Shown in pieces: positions 43,196 to 64,000 of a stretch of DNA of 64,000 bases. The position numbers were made by a program, and so were the translations under genes. Location: NCBI GenBank assembly GCA_963693365.1, contig CAVNZM010000010.1:930001-994000 (forward strand). The letters are read 5' to 3'. This DNA comes from Amoebidium appalachense (Eukaryota; Ichthyosporea). Positions within the stretch are counted from its first letter, which is position 1, and each line of letters starts with the position of its first letter. The notes below the pieces were generated by a model, which saw only the letters and a list, made by a program, of their open reading frames with translations, was not told the DNA's origin and ran no database searches.

Positions 43196-44835
43196 GGGGA
43201 GGGAGGAGTGGGAAGCAATGGGGGGGGGGGGGGGGGGATTGTGCATGTGCGTGTGTTTTCGGGGGGGGGGGGGGGTGCATTTTTTCCCCGGGGGGGGGGG
43301 GGGGGGGAGTGAGCGAGTGAACGTGTGCCGGTTTATGAGTCCTCCTGTGCGAGTGAGTGAGTGAGTGAGTGAGTGAGTGAATGAATGAATGAGTGAGTGA
43401 GTGAGTGAGTGAGTGAGTGAGTGAGTGAGTGAGTGAGTGAGTGAGTGAGTGAGTGAGTGAGTGAGTGTGTGTGTGTGTGCGCGTGTGTGTGTGTGTGTGC
43501 GCACACATGCATGTGCGTATGTGTTCTCTCTCTCCCCGGTGCTCTCTCTCTCTCTCTCCCCCCCCCCCCCCCCCCCCCTCTCTGGGTGTGCGTGTGTGCT
43601 TATGTGTGTGTGTGTGTGTGTGCAGGTGTGTATGTGTATGTGTGTGTGTGCGCGCGTGTGTGTATGTGTGCTCGTGTCTGTGTATTCGTGTTCGTGTGTG
43701 CCTCCGTGTGTGTGCATGTACACGCCCAGGTGTGTCCGTGTGAGTATGTACGCGTGCAAAAGTATTTTTCACAAACAATGATAATGGCATACAACATACC
43801 AACCAAGCACCCCACACCATGCACACACACCTGTTCTGGCAGTTTCCGCCCACACAGCGGGTAGCCGCAGATTTTGCTGAGTGCCCTCTCCTCCACTACC
43901 TCCCCATAGTCCACAGGCCGGAGGTACTTTGCCTAAAATGGAAATAGACTTAAGATTAATGTCGTCATCTTGCAACGACAAAACACGACTTCCAGCTTTA
44001 ACATACCATACACACGACATACTTTGACTAAGTTTGATGACGCGGGGCCGGGGGAAGGGGGCTGGGGCCGGGGGAGGGGGGGGGGGGGGGGGGTTAGAAT
44101 GTGTTTTAAGAGTACGAAGTACATGATCATAAGGGGCAACACAATCCGAAGTGCAAATCACACACAACGAGTATGCATTCTTAGCAGAGCCCGTCTTCGG
44201 AAGAGATGGGTGAGGGGGGGGGGGGGGGGGGGGGGGGGGGGAGGGGGGGGGGGGGGGGGGGGGGGGCACGCCTAAGGGGGGGGGGTGCCCAAGTCATCCA
44301 CAGGGGGGAAGTGGGGAGGGGGGGGGGGAGGGGGGGTCTCGTGATTTTAAACCAATCATACCGCGTCTGCCAAATGCTGCCTATCCACGTATCCAACCAC
44401 ACAAAAAAAAAGGGAAGGGGGGGGAGGGGGGGGAGAAATCGTGATTTATAACCAATCATTACCGCGTCCGCCAACTGCTGTTTGTCCACGTGACCAAGCA
44501 AAGACATCTGCACGTCTGCAACTCTTTCCTCCGAGTCCACACGATGCCTCGCCTCCGCCTCTACCCTCCGTCTCAATTCCTTTTTCCTCGCTTCAATTTC
44601 CCGCTTTTGCGCTTGTCTGACCGCGTTGGGAGGGGGTGCCTTTTTCACGTTTGTTTTGTTGGTTTTTGTCGTTGTGGTGGTGGTGTCGTCCGAGGTGCGG
44701 GATGGGGTAGGCGGGGTGTTTGCGGTGTGTGACGTCCCTCCCCGGACTGTATGGATGAAGGGAAGGAGGGAGGGAGAGAGGGGGGGGGAGGGGGGGGGGG
44801 AGGGGAGAAGGGGGAGGGGGGGGGGAACGGAGGAA

Positions 44836-44866
<31 letters not shown>

Positions 44867-45163
44867 CAATGATCTGTTTATAAGGAACATTATAGACTAT
44901 AATTGGATTTATTGTTGGTAAATTTGAAGTTTGAAGGGATGTGGAGGAAGGAGTGTGTGTGTGTGGGGGGGGAGGGGGGGGGGGGGGGGCTGGAATACAA
45001 TACAGGTTACGAGGCACACATTCTCGACGGACAACAGTGTGCAGACTTCACACAGAACGCTTAAAGAATATAAATTAAGTAGAGTACATTCTCAGGAGGG
45101 CACCCAGACAACCACAACATCAAAACTTCATAACCTCGGGTACGAAACCCAAAAAGTCCACAC

Positions 45164-45217
<54 letters not shown>

Positions 45218-46990
45218 AAAAGGATTAGAAAAGAGAAGAAAGTGAGAGAGTATAAAAGAAAAGAAAATAAGAAAGAGGGAGAGAAAGACAGAAAGAGAGG
45301 AAGAGAGGAAGATAGAAAGAACGAAAGAACGAAAGAAAGGGAAAGAAAAAAGAAAAGAAAAGAAAAGAAACCCCACTAAACATTCCCCTGCAGGAAAAAA
45401 GTCGAAACGAATCATAATCAATGTCTTTCGTTCTCTCGGTCAAAAATCCAGACTCGTTCTTCTTCTCCTTATGGGCATATTCTCAATCAAGGTGTATAAT
45501 ATACCCATTAGAGAAGTTGGGAAAAAAGTGACCTTACTCCCCACCCCCTTCCCTGCTTACCTTCTTCCATCCCCAACCACTTCTGACCTCCAGAGCCCCC
45601 CCCCCCCCCAAAAAAAAAAAAAGCCCCCACCCATCCATCTCTCTCTCTCTCTCTCCCCCCCCCCCCTCTCCCCCCCCCCCCCCCCACACACACACACACA
45701 AAAAATGAAATGGGGGGAGAGCGGTGTGGGGGATTGTGCCTATGCCCCAGACATGTGTATTTACATGTTCACAAAGGTGTGTGCAACACCCAAATAGACG
45801 CACGTGCGTACACCAGCACAGACAAACACTGCAAGCTACAAAAAAGAAAGAAAATAGTATCACGGGAAAAAAGGAACGGGGCAAGCGGTCTATGCAGAGT
45901 TGGTTAAGAAAGAAGGGATGAATGGAGAGATGGGGGGAGGAAGGAAAAGGGGCCGGGGGGGGGAGGGGGGGGGAGGGGGAGGGGGGGGGGGGAGGGGGTG
46001 GGAGAGAGAGAGACAGAGAGGGGAGGTGAGGGAAAGAGAGTGAGAACGAGGGCAAAATAGAGGGGGAAGGAAGGGGAGGGCCGGGAGAGCAGTGCAGAGA
46101 GAGAGAGAGAGACAGAGAGAGACAGAGACGGAAAGAGATAGAGAGAGGGAGGGAGGGAGGGGGGGGAGGGGGGGGGAGAGAGAGAGGGAGGGAGGGGGGA
46201 GGGTGGGTGGGTGGGTGGGTGGGTGGGGAGGGAGGGAGGGAGGGGAGGAAGGGAGGAAGGGACGGAGGGACGGAAGGAGGGAGGGAGGGGAGGGAGGGAG
46301 GGGAGGGAGGGAGGGAGACAGGAGGAGGGAAGGGGGGAGGGGGGAGGGGTAGGGAGAGGGAGGGGGTGAAGAAAAAGAGGAGGGGAGGAAGAGAGGGTGA
46401 GAGAGAGTTTGTGTCTGTGCGCCTATCGTGATAGCCCGAGTAAGAGTTCAAACAGAGGAGAGGAGGAGGGAGGAGGTAACGACCAACTGTTTGAACCAGA
46501 AGTGATAAATGGGAAAAGTTAGAAGGGAAGCACGGGCAATGGAGAGCCTAAAAAAAGGAGGGGCGAGGGTTGGAGAGATCAGTTTTTAAGTAGAATCGGG
46601 CGGGCATTTGGGGGGAGGGGGGGGGGGGGGGGGGAGGGGGGGGGGAAGAGATCCCGTGGGGAAAGCCTGTCCGAGATGTGTGAACAAAGCTCGTTTGAAA
46701 CATAAAAGAATCCAACTAATTAAGTATGTGCTATTCCAAGAAAGCCTCAAAGCACTCAGTCTCAAGAGGCAAAAAAACACCCAAAGCCTTGGTCCCTAGA
46801 TATTGTCCAGATGCAATACTTTTCCAAATTCGAAAGGAAACCAATCCAGCAGAATCCAGAACCTACCTTCAGGGGCAAACGAAACCGACTTTCTCTGCTT
46901 TTTTGTCTCGATGGTGGCGGACTGATTTGTGTTCGAGCTGCCGGCTTCATTCTCGTTTGGCAGTTCAGGGAGATCTTGAAAGTCTGCCAT
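37309..46990 (-). CDS. RPAP2: RPAP2/RTR1-family RNA polymerase II-associated protein (CTD Ser5 phosphatase)
   Basis: The family dephosphorylates Ser5 of the RNA polymerase II C-terminal domain and assists polymerase import. Eleven exons join in phase to 594 residues (human 612): 46867-46990, 44463-44746, 43831-43932, 43002-43150, 41084-41724, 40970-40996, 40663-40732, 39026-39111, 38880-38937, 38492-38548, 37309-37495. The diagnostic zinc finger is present: Cys158 and Cys163 in ICGYPLC, and Cys194 and Cys198 in FCGNGC. They follow the helical region [12 protein letters not shown] and surround the conserved REHKVYD. Exon 5 holds a low-complexity Glu/Gly/Lys linker, then [12 protein letters not shown], equivalent to the family's W-x-TE-x-T-x-RFL element. 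The C-terminal helices ([35 protein letters not shown]) match the conserved RPAP2 tail. ATG 46990 is preferred; ATG 46999 is in frame. Exon 6 is a 27-nt micro-exon. The small exons 6-10 are the least certain, but all phases agree. Confidence 0.9.
39894..40383. repeat. 18-bp minisatellite array in RPAP2 intron 7
   Basis: About 27 copies of TGTGATTGCGTGAGTGTG with minor variants (GATTGTG, GTGTGTG), following a (TG)n tract. The array ends at 40383 with GATTGAGTGG. Confidence 0.95.
40794..40898 (-). repeat. Dispersed intronic repeat, RPAP2 intron 6
   Basis: Full-length copy with the AAGCAGAGCCCATTCTCAG end next to a C-run and a 47-nt G-run on its other side. On the sense strand it lies about 62 nt upstream of the exon 7 acceptor. 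Other copies in RPAP2 introns are 37934-38007, 42848-42939, 44092-44202 and 44991-45096; in the kinase 52452-52559 (about 80 nt upstream of the exon 7 acceptor) and 59139-59203; in DAHP synthase 22353-22405. Confidence 0.8.
43344..43468. repeat. (GAGT)n tetranucleotide array
   Basis: About 125 bp of GAGT, with a short GAAT variant near 43377-43391, in RPAP2 intron 3; flanked by G-runs and (TG)n. Confidence 0.95.
44345..44398 (-). pseudogene. Partial copy of RPAP2 exon 2 (donor side)
   Basis: On the minus strand it encodes VDRQHLADA followed by a GTATGA donor and ATTGGTTTAAAATC. The real exon end (44443-44510) reads VDKQQLADA, then GTAATGATTGG. The two are about 100 bp apart, separated by an A-run and G-runs. 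The copy lies in intron 2 and retains a usable-looking donor but no acceptor. Confidence 0.8.
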
Positions 46991-47281
46991 GATGAACAAA
47001 GCTAGATTCTACGGTTTCCCGAACAAACCAAAATCTTGCTAGGTGACGGCACTTTGTGCTAGTGAAAAAAGGGGGGAATAAGGTGTTGCGTGAGCAACCA
47101 ACAATGCGTGAGCAAGCCAACAACGGGAGCGCTATAACTACCAGCCTTATAGCTATTACAAGCCCATTACACATCAGCACACAAACACCGGGATGTCAGG
47201 TGCACATGCTCCCTGCCATGGTCCTCTCTGACTGAGACTCCAGGTAAGTTGTGCTTCACGTTGCAGGTTGCTTACGTGTAA

Positions 47282-47358
47282 TTACGTCATCTGTTTAGAA
47301 AGCTACGATGACGTCATAACATTAACGGCAAAATTCGGCCAAACCAAAAGTGACGTCA
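47282..47358. promoter_or_regulatory. Cluster of three CRE/ATF-like sites upstream of RPAP2
   Basis: TTACGTCA at 47282-47289 and perfect palindromes TGACGTCA at 47309-47316 and 47351-47358, about 290-370 bp upstream of the RPAP2 ATG. TGACGTCA is the consensus for bZIP factors of the CREB/ATF type. Clustered sites in an otherwise repeat-poor stretch suggest a promoter element; function is inferred. Confidence 0.55.
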
Positions 47359-48317
47359 TACGGGTACGGTAAAGTTCGAAAAGGCCGGGTTGACTGGAGG
47401 AGTCGTTGATCAAGTCCAGATTAGCCTCGTTCATTCGTTTTTTTTGTATTTTTCTGTTGTGTTATTTTTGATTTTTCTTGGTGGTTGTGGTGGTGGTGGT
47501 GGTGCGATTGAAGTGCGTGTGTGGGTGCATGTGTCCACGTGACACTACGCCTGTCTGCGCGTGTGTGGGCCCGGGGGAGGGGGAGGAAGGGGGAGGGGGG
47601 GCGGGGGGGTTGGTTTCCGAATTATGAGAAGGGCTCATATATATGCATGCCAGGACAATGATTATTCTCCTCCCCCCCCCCCCCCCCCCCGCAGCCCCCC
47701 TCCCCCCCCCCCCCCCCCGACCCCCCTTTAACTTTCCCCCCCAACCCCCTCCCCCCCCCCTTTTTTTGCCCCCTCGGGACTTCCCCCCCACCCCAGCCCC
47801 TTGACCGCCCCCCCCCCCCCCCCCCCCCCCCCCCCGCCGCCCCCGCCCCGACTCTTTTTTTAAAAAAAAAAAAGAAAATCCTTTAAAGGCCCTTTGAAAA
47901 GGAAAAATCCCTCCCCCCCCCCCCCCCCCCCCGCCCCGCCCCCAAAGTTTCCCCCAGCTGCAGTTCCCTTTTCATCCCTAAAACCCATAATTTATATATA
48001 TATTTATGACATAGTTATGTTTTTGAAAAGTTTGTACAATGTGGGTGTGGGTGTGGAGGGGGGGGGAGGGAGGGGGGGTGGGGTTGAGGGGCCGAGGGGG
48101 GACGGGGGGGGGCGAGGTCGAGAGGGGGGGTGGGGAGGGGGGGGGGGGGGGGGGGGGGGGGGAGAGGGGGAGGGGAGGGGGAGATTGCACCATCACTGAG
48201 TACAGGGGTCACTCACTTTTAAGATAACAGGTAAATACGGTTTAGGGTCTAGAATCTTAAGGTTTCTCGGCCATAGGGTTCCTGCCCACCTGCCCACCTG
48301 CCCGGCTGCCCACCCCG

Positions 48318-48345
48318 GTCCTGTGGGTCCTTCTTCTGGGCTGTT

Positions 48346-48408
<63 letters not shown>

Positions 48409-48560
48409 AGGGGGGGACACACACACACACCGTGCACCATGACACGGAGACACGGACACACACACACACACCACACACACAAACACACCCAGTGACAAAC
48501 GAGCACAAAATCCAAATGTACATACAGACATATGCACACATTTTCGCACAGCCTCCCCCC

Positions 48561-48591
<31 letters not shown>

Positions 48592-48635
48592 AAAAAAAAA
48601 AAAGAGGATCCACAGGATAGGCGGGGGGGGAAACG

Positions 48636-48682
<47 letters not shown>

Positions 48683-48860
48683 CACACACCGTGCACCGTC
48701 ACACGTAAACACATACACAAACACACACACACACACTGTGATATACACACGTGCACACATACACACACACACACACACCCAGTGACAAACGAACACTGGC
48801 AAAATCTTAATGTCCAGTCAATGTCCAGTCACACAGACATATGCACACATTTTCGCACAG

Positions 48861-48928
<68 letters not shown>

Positions 48929-49104
48929 AAAAGAAAGAAAAAAAGAAAAAAAGAAGAAAAAAAGAAGAAAAGAAGAAAAGAAGAAAAGAAAAAAGCTGCA
49001 GCCCAAAAAAAGGACCCACAGGCCAGGGGGGGGGGGGGGAAGGGGGGAAGGGAGCCACACACACACACCGTGCACCGTGATTCGGCCGCGGACACAAACA
49101 CACA

Positions 49105-49160
<56 letters not shown>

Positions 49161-49245
49161 GTGATACGTATATGTGCACACAGTGACACGCACACACACA
49201 AACACACACAGTGACAAACGAACACAAAAGCCAAATGTACAGCAT
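48318..49245. repeat. Compound satellite of three units with an inverted left end
   Basis: Each unit contains a C-run, an A-run, GGA(C/T)CCACAGG, a G-run, (CA)n with CCGTGCACCGTGA, and then AGTGACAAACGA...CAAATGTAC and TATGCACACATTTTCGCACAG. Units run about 48380-48554, 48555-48861 and 48862-49245. The left end (CCTGTGGGTCC at 48320, then T-run and G-run) is the inverse of the unit start at 48862-49025. Confidence 0.85.
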
Positions 49246-49319
49246 AGTAGAGCCGGGGAGTTCCTGTCCGGGCACCATGGGCCCATTAATGTAAACGTTA
49301 CACTCTTTCGTAGCCGGTT

Positions 49320-49428
<109 letters not shown>

Positions 49429-49592
49429 TTTTCGGTCAGACTCTGTTGATTGGTAACGAAGCTAATCAGACAAGAAATATGATCTGCTGCACAGAAGGGC
49501 TTTTCTTGTGCACAGCCTAATAATAATAATACTAGACTAGACTAATTATAAGTGGGGAAGCAACAGTCCCCCCTCCGAATCCCCCCTCCCCC

Positions 49593-49624
<32 letters not shown>

Positions 49625-49742
49625 TTCCCCGTTATCTTATTTTCCCCCCCGCCTCGATAGCCCCTAGAATCTTGATTTTTTTCCAAAAATCTAGTACTAC
49701 TTATCTTATAGGTGTATTATCTTAATCCTGAATGACCCCTGT
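49625..49742. repeat. Dispersed pair member 2 (C-run flanked)
   Basis: Second copy of the unit at 36497-36615, same orientation, preceded by a C-run at 49588-49624. About 13 kb apart; both copies are intergenic. Confidence 0.7.
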
Positions 49743-50653
49743 ATGTGGTAAATGCACCGGTGGATCTGTCACAGTCACGGCGATGCATACCCGGTGTGTG
49801 TGTGTGTGTGTGTGTTCAAGTTGTGTGCATGTGCATGCACCTGAGACACAGCCGGGGGATTTTTGCCATTCCGAGGAGGTCTTGCATTTGCTTTGAATCA
49901 GACGGAGTAACCCAGTCACTGTGCCGTGGACATGTACAGGCCCAGTGTGCCCCGTGTGTGTGTGTACATTGTGTGTGTGTGTGTGTGTGTGTGTGTTTGT
50001 GGGGGGAGGGGGGAGGGAGGGGGGGAGCCCGGGGGGGGGGCATAATAGTTTTTCGGATCGGCTGAGTTTGTAGCGATGCGGATCGCCCCTTAAAGCGCTT
50101 TGCTGGTCGTGAAACATAAATTTGAGGTTAGGAAGCCTATAACTTTTACTGGCATTGTTTTGTAGAAATATTGGTCCTGCAGGCAGCGCTGCAGCTAAAA
50201 CAGTCACTAGCAACGTGACAAAACCAACCTTTTATGGCTAGCCACGACTGCCCAAAACTTTACGTAAATGGTTGGCTAAATTTGATTGGGTAACGTCTCG
50301 CAGTGCCATCAGGCTGGGGGTTTGGGGGGGGGGGGGGGTTGCCCACAGGAACTTTTGCACTAGAGTCTAATAATACTCAACTGTGTCAAGAATTCGTTTC
50401 ACAAAGTTAAAACTTTGATAACTTATTGGTATGCTACTATCTACAATATCATGCACGTACCCAATGGCTGCCCGTTTTCGTTTACTTTCTGTCATCTTGT
50501 GGGCAGCCAAATAAACACGACTTCTGTTAGACATAAGCCCTCCACGTCGTAACGTAACGGGGGAGGGGCCCGGGAGTGGGGTAGGTTGTTGGGGTGTCAA
50601 CAGAAGGTGCACGTGTTTGAGGTGGGGTGGATGAGTGGGTGGGTGGTGGTGGT

Positions 50654-50710
<57 letters not shown>

Positions 50711-51209
50711 CATGTGAGTGGAACTTCGGAATGATTTGAAACGGCGCGGGCTGGTCAGTGAGCCAGACGACAGTCAGCAAGAGAGTATAATTTAAGGCTT
50801 GTAGAGAAACACACACACCTATTAGCTTAACAAGTACAAAACACATTCAGAAAAGAATACCAGTAGACAGAATCCCATATTGAACAAGGAATTGAGGCCG
50901 ATGTATAGTTGTTCAGTGTAGTGAACGTTAACTAATAAACTTTGATGATGTTCGGATGACAATAAAATCCTTTAGGCTTCCTCATTTTTGGTCCGAATAA
51001 TTAAGCTGCAGTGCAGTGCACGGCGTATCCGATATGCATTATTGGTAGAAGCAACTACTGTATATGATATAGGAGCAGTTTAATGTCACTAAGAGCCAGC
51101 ACAGCCATTGCTAGCTTCTCTTCCGACCTGGCCTACCCGCCTGCAGCTACTTTTTCACAGTCACGTTATCCTCGTCGTCAGCTATCATCCGATTCATGAT
51201 GTACACACG

Positions 51210-51254
<45 letters not shown>

Positions 51255-51536
51255 GGCAGGCACACATACATTTGCACACCACACACACCTGGCAGAGAGC
51301 AATATAGGGTCATGTAAGAGGTGGGGCAGAGTAGTGTGCATGTATTTTGTATAGTGTTGGGTAGGTAGTAGTCGGTGATTCGTTGCAGTCCGGGCACTGT
51401 GTGCCGTGGTCGTGGGTGTGTATACCTCGTCACGTATATCTCTTCATATCTAGTCCGGCCACGAACATAGGGTATACATTTCCTTAGTGCAGAAAAGTTT
51501 CTCGTTTTGGTTTTTTTTTTTTTGTGGTTTGTGTGT

Positions 51537-51595
<59 letters not shown>

Positions 51596-52097
51596 GACCC
51601 GCAACTTCAAACACCAAAGTTTTCTTTCTGTACTCTTACTTTCATAGGGTTTTTGAAAAGGTTTTTGAAAACGAGGGTTCTCAAATTTTGATAAAAATTC
51701 AGTGAGCTGTGTGGGGTTTTTGCAACAGATATCACGATTTCTGCCAATTTTATAATTCTGATCGCCTTTATTGTTACCCGGTGGAGTGGAGCATATTTGG
51801 ATAGACACTCTATCCACTGGCATATAGAGTATTTCTTGATTGATAATATTCGTAAAGAATATTCTTCGACAAGAGTTATTCACATAGAGTATTCCTTGAT
51901 AAATTATATTCGTGTGGGATATGCCTTGTTCAGAATTATTCACATATGAGCATTCCTCATTTTGACTTATTCACATAAAGACGGCCCTAAAGTTATTCAA
52001 ATAGAAGATTCCATAGTTACTCCACAGTGACTCCTTGCAAGTGATATCATTCACACAGACTATTCCTTACTCGGAACTTATTCACATAGAGTATACC

Positions 52098-52103
52098 TTT
52101 ATT
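52098..52103 (-). terminator. Possible polyadenylation signal of the kinase gene
   Basis: AATAAA on the minus strand 51 nt past the kinase TAA. It sits in an AT-rich minisatellite, so chance occurrence is possible. Confidence 0.35.
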
Positions 52104-52153
52104 CATGTTGTTCACCAAGAGTTTTCCTTACTAGCTATAGCACTCGGAATTTT

Positions 52154-62518
<10,365 letters not shown>

Positions 62519-62776
62519 TTTTGTTTCTAGTGAATACAGCCTCAGTGTTAAGTTAATGTAGGTGCTAACGCCGCATCCAGACAGGTTCTCTCACTAATTA
62601 ATTAAGTCGCATGAAGTGAGACTAACAAAATATGTGTTGTAGCCCCTTGCCGTTCTACTTTCGATGTTCTACGTAAGCGCTCATCAGGCTGAGAGCTTGA
62701 GTAAACTTTTAAGGCGTAAGTCTTACGACTGTGTCTGCGAAGCACAGACCCTGTTTGAAGCCTATTCAAAAGTCAA

Positions 62777-62783
62777 TACGTCA
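62777..62783. promoter_or_regulatory. CRE-like half site upstream of kinase
   Basis: TACGTCA, about 260 bp upstream of the kinase start codon at 62518. A single short motif, so weak on its own. Confidence 0.25.
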
Positions 62784-63271
62784 CGCCCTTTCTCCAGCCC
62801 TGATTCGTTAGTTCTATGCAATTATTATGCAAATGTGTGCTGGCTTGTATATCAGCTTCGTTTCTTTCTTTCTTTTTTTTTTTACCCCCAAACTGAGAAG
62901 TTTTCGCCCTGAGCTCATGATCAGCATGAGACAAGGAGTCGGCGCGAACTTCGATCGCTGCTCCGAGCCGATCCATATATGCTGCTCTGAACGGAAGCAA
63001 CGTTGCGCGCCAAGAATTCAAATAAGATCGATTTGATTGGATGGCAATAAATGGCATTATTCAGCAACGAATTGGCTCTGCACAGATAACCATAAATGGG
63101 TATTTTTATGAATTTTAATCTCAATAATTAGCGCATAGTCATGTAACCATCGGAATGCCCGAGGCGAACCACTCAAACTCAAGAAACACACTCACACAGG
63201 CTTAAAATTCGTCAAAGATACATAATAAAACCAAAATTTAAAAACAAAAGTTAAATTCCTTTTATCCTGAT

Positions 63272-63761
63272 GTAGATCGCGACAGTAGAAACCTGCAATT
63301 ATCCTTTTACTGCACGGGGTATTGATTTCCGCAAAGGTAAAACTCAGTCGGCAGGTGTTATGTTCCTTAGGCAACACCGTACTGATCATTATCGCTTTTT
63401 GGGAGCTTTGGCAGGATATATTTCTCCTGCTGTACGTATGGATACCACCCTAGTAGATAAGTCTGTATGGTGCTCTGATGTTGATATTGCCTGGGAAGTT
63501 GTGCAGTGGCGTTGTAATTTTTGTTTTCATCGCCGCTGGTGCCACTTTTGTGCTGAACTTTTTAATCGCAAGCATGTTGATAGGTGTGAGTTTTTATGTC
63601 GCGTTTTACCTCTTTCCCTACGGGTGTCTGCTACACTGGCTGGCAATGTGACCACTTCAGATTTTTTGTTGAATTCTGTTGGTCGTCACATTGAGTATTT
63701 ATATGATTTTCACACAGTGTTCAGGTATCTCAGTATGCACTTGTTACTGGATAACTCGTGA
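63272..63761 (+). CDS. C-terminal fragment of a LINE-like reverse transcriptase ORF
   Basis: Open from just after a TAG at about 63269 to the TGA at 63759-63761; the first ATG is 63360 (133 residues). I do not recognise a conserved catalytic domain. Its tail shares an ordered set of landmarks with the C-terminus of the 16.9-18.5 kb RT ORF: QWRCN versus QWRSN, FNR followed by Cys about 5 residues later, and DFLLN versus DFILN, each about 50 residues before the stop. A Cys/His-rich stretch (CNFCFHRRWCHFC) precedes FNR. An AATAAA at 63816-63821 lies about 55 bp past the stop and is followed by an A-rich stretch. The likely reading is a 5'-truncated second retroelement; a host gene cannot be excluded. 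Confidence 0.45.
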
Positions 63762-64000
63762 AGTTTTTTTTATTGTCTTCTCATGATGCCGTGCATACTT
63801 GCATATCATTCCGTCGAATAAATCCAGTCAAAAGAAAAAAATTATTCTTGTCAATGAGTCAGAGAAGGGGATTCAAAGTGGGCCAAAATGTTTGTTTTTA
63901 GTTATCTCCTTGGATTTTGAGTCCTATTTAGCAAAATCACCGATGTTGGATTCAACTTGCCGTCCCGAAACGCGTGATTTTGGAACGTGCGACGAGGGGG

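Noticed and set aside
45534-46451. 305-codon Ser/Pro-rich minus-strand frame
   Set aside because: Purine-rich repeats of RPAP2 intron 1 read on the other strand; no recognisable domain.
50367-50540. Minus-strand frame around MSNRSRVYLAAHKMTESK
   Set aside because: Short, unassigned, and not joinable in phase to the kinase or RPAP2.
51147-51197. 16-codon frame MNRMIADDEDNVTVKK as kinase terminal exon
   Set aside because: Acidic tail looks plausible, but only (GT)-rich sequence without AG precedes it, and the phase from exon 7 would need a donor at a weak GT inside the repeat.

Overview
The window is nuclear DNA of an intron-rich eukaryote, most likely a microbial eukaryote such as an alga or other protist; the sequence alone does not fix the lineage. 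It carries six recognisable protein genes, all split by GT-AG introns. Exons are ordinary mixed-composition coding DNA, while introns and intergenic DNA are packed with homopolymer G or C runs (up to about 60 nt), long (CA)n/(TG)n tracts, (GA)n, (GGT)n and minisatellites. Many long open frames here are only translations of these repeats (His-Thr, Cys-Val, Pro or Gly runs) and are not genes. I could join exons of five genes from start codon to stop codon with consistent phase at every junction.

Layout: 1-4262 (-) seryl-tRNA synthetase, N-terminal half, running off the left edge. 4263-6771 divergent intergenic region. 6772-10711 (+) myo-inositol oxygenase, 4 exons. 10712-19332 mostly non-genic: a 147-bp tandem duplication, microsatellites, a diverged copy of the last DAHP synthase exon (13.7 kb), and a 5'-truncated LINE-like element with an intact reverse transcriptase frame and poly(A) tail (16.8-18.7 kb). 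19333-26743 (-) 3-deoxy-7-phosphoheptulonate (DAHP) synthase, 11 exons. 26744-27994 divergent intergenic. 27995-34484 (+) UDP-glucose/dTDP-glucose 4,6-dehydratase, 5 exons. 34485-37308 convergent intergenic. 37309-46990 (-) RPAP2/RTR1 RNA polymerase II CTD phosphatase, 11 exons. 46991-52153 intergenic, with CRE-like sites just upstream of RPAP2 and a compound satellite. 52154-62518 (-) CaMKI-like protein kinase, 7 exons. 62519-64000 kinase upstream region and the 3' end of a second retroelement-like ORF.

The genes do not form an operon or an obvious pathway: they cover translation, inositol catabolism, aromatic amino-acid synthesis, nucleotide-sugar synthesis, transcription and Ca2+ signalling. 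The unusual material is in the introns. (1) Exon edges together with flanking intron are duplicated in place, as decayed or near-intact partial exons, in four genes (kinase, RPAP2, dehydratase, DAHP synthase). (2) A roughly 100-bp dispersed repeat flanked by C-runs on the sense strand occurs about 14 times, only in introns and always in the same orientation relative to the host gene; its 3' end looks like a branch point followed by a pyrimidine tract. (3) Several introns have (GT)n near the donor and (CA)n near the acceptor, which could pair. Together these suggest a repeat-driven intron architecture affecting splice-site choice; this is inference and needs RNA evidence.
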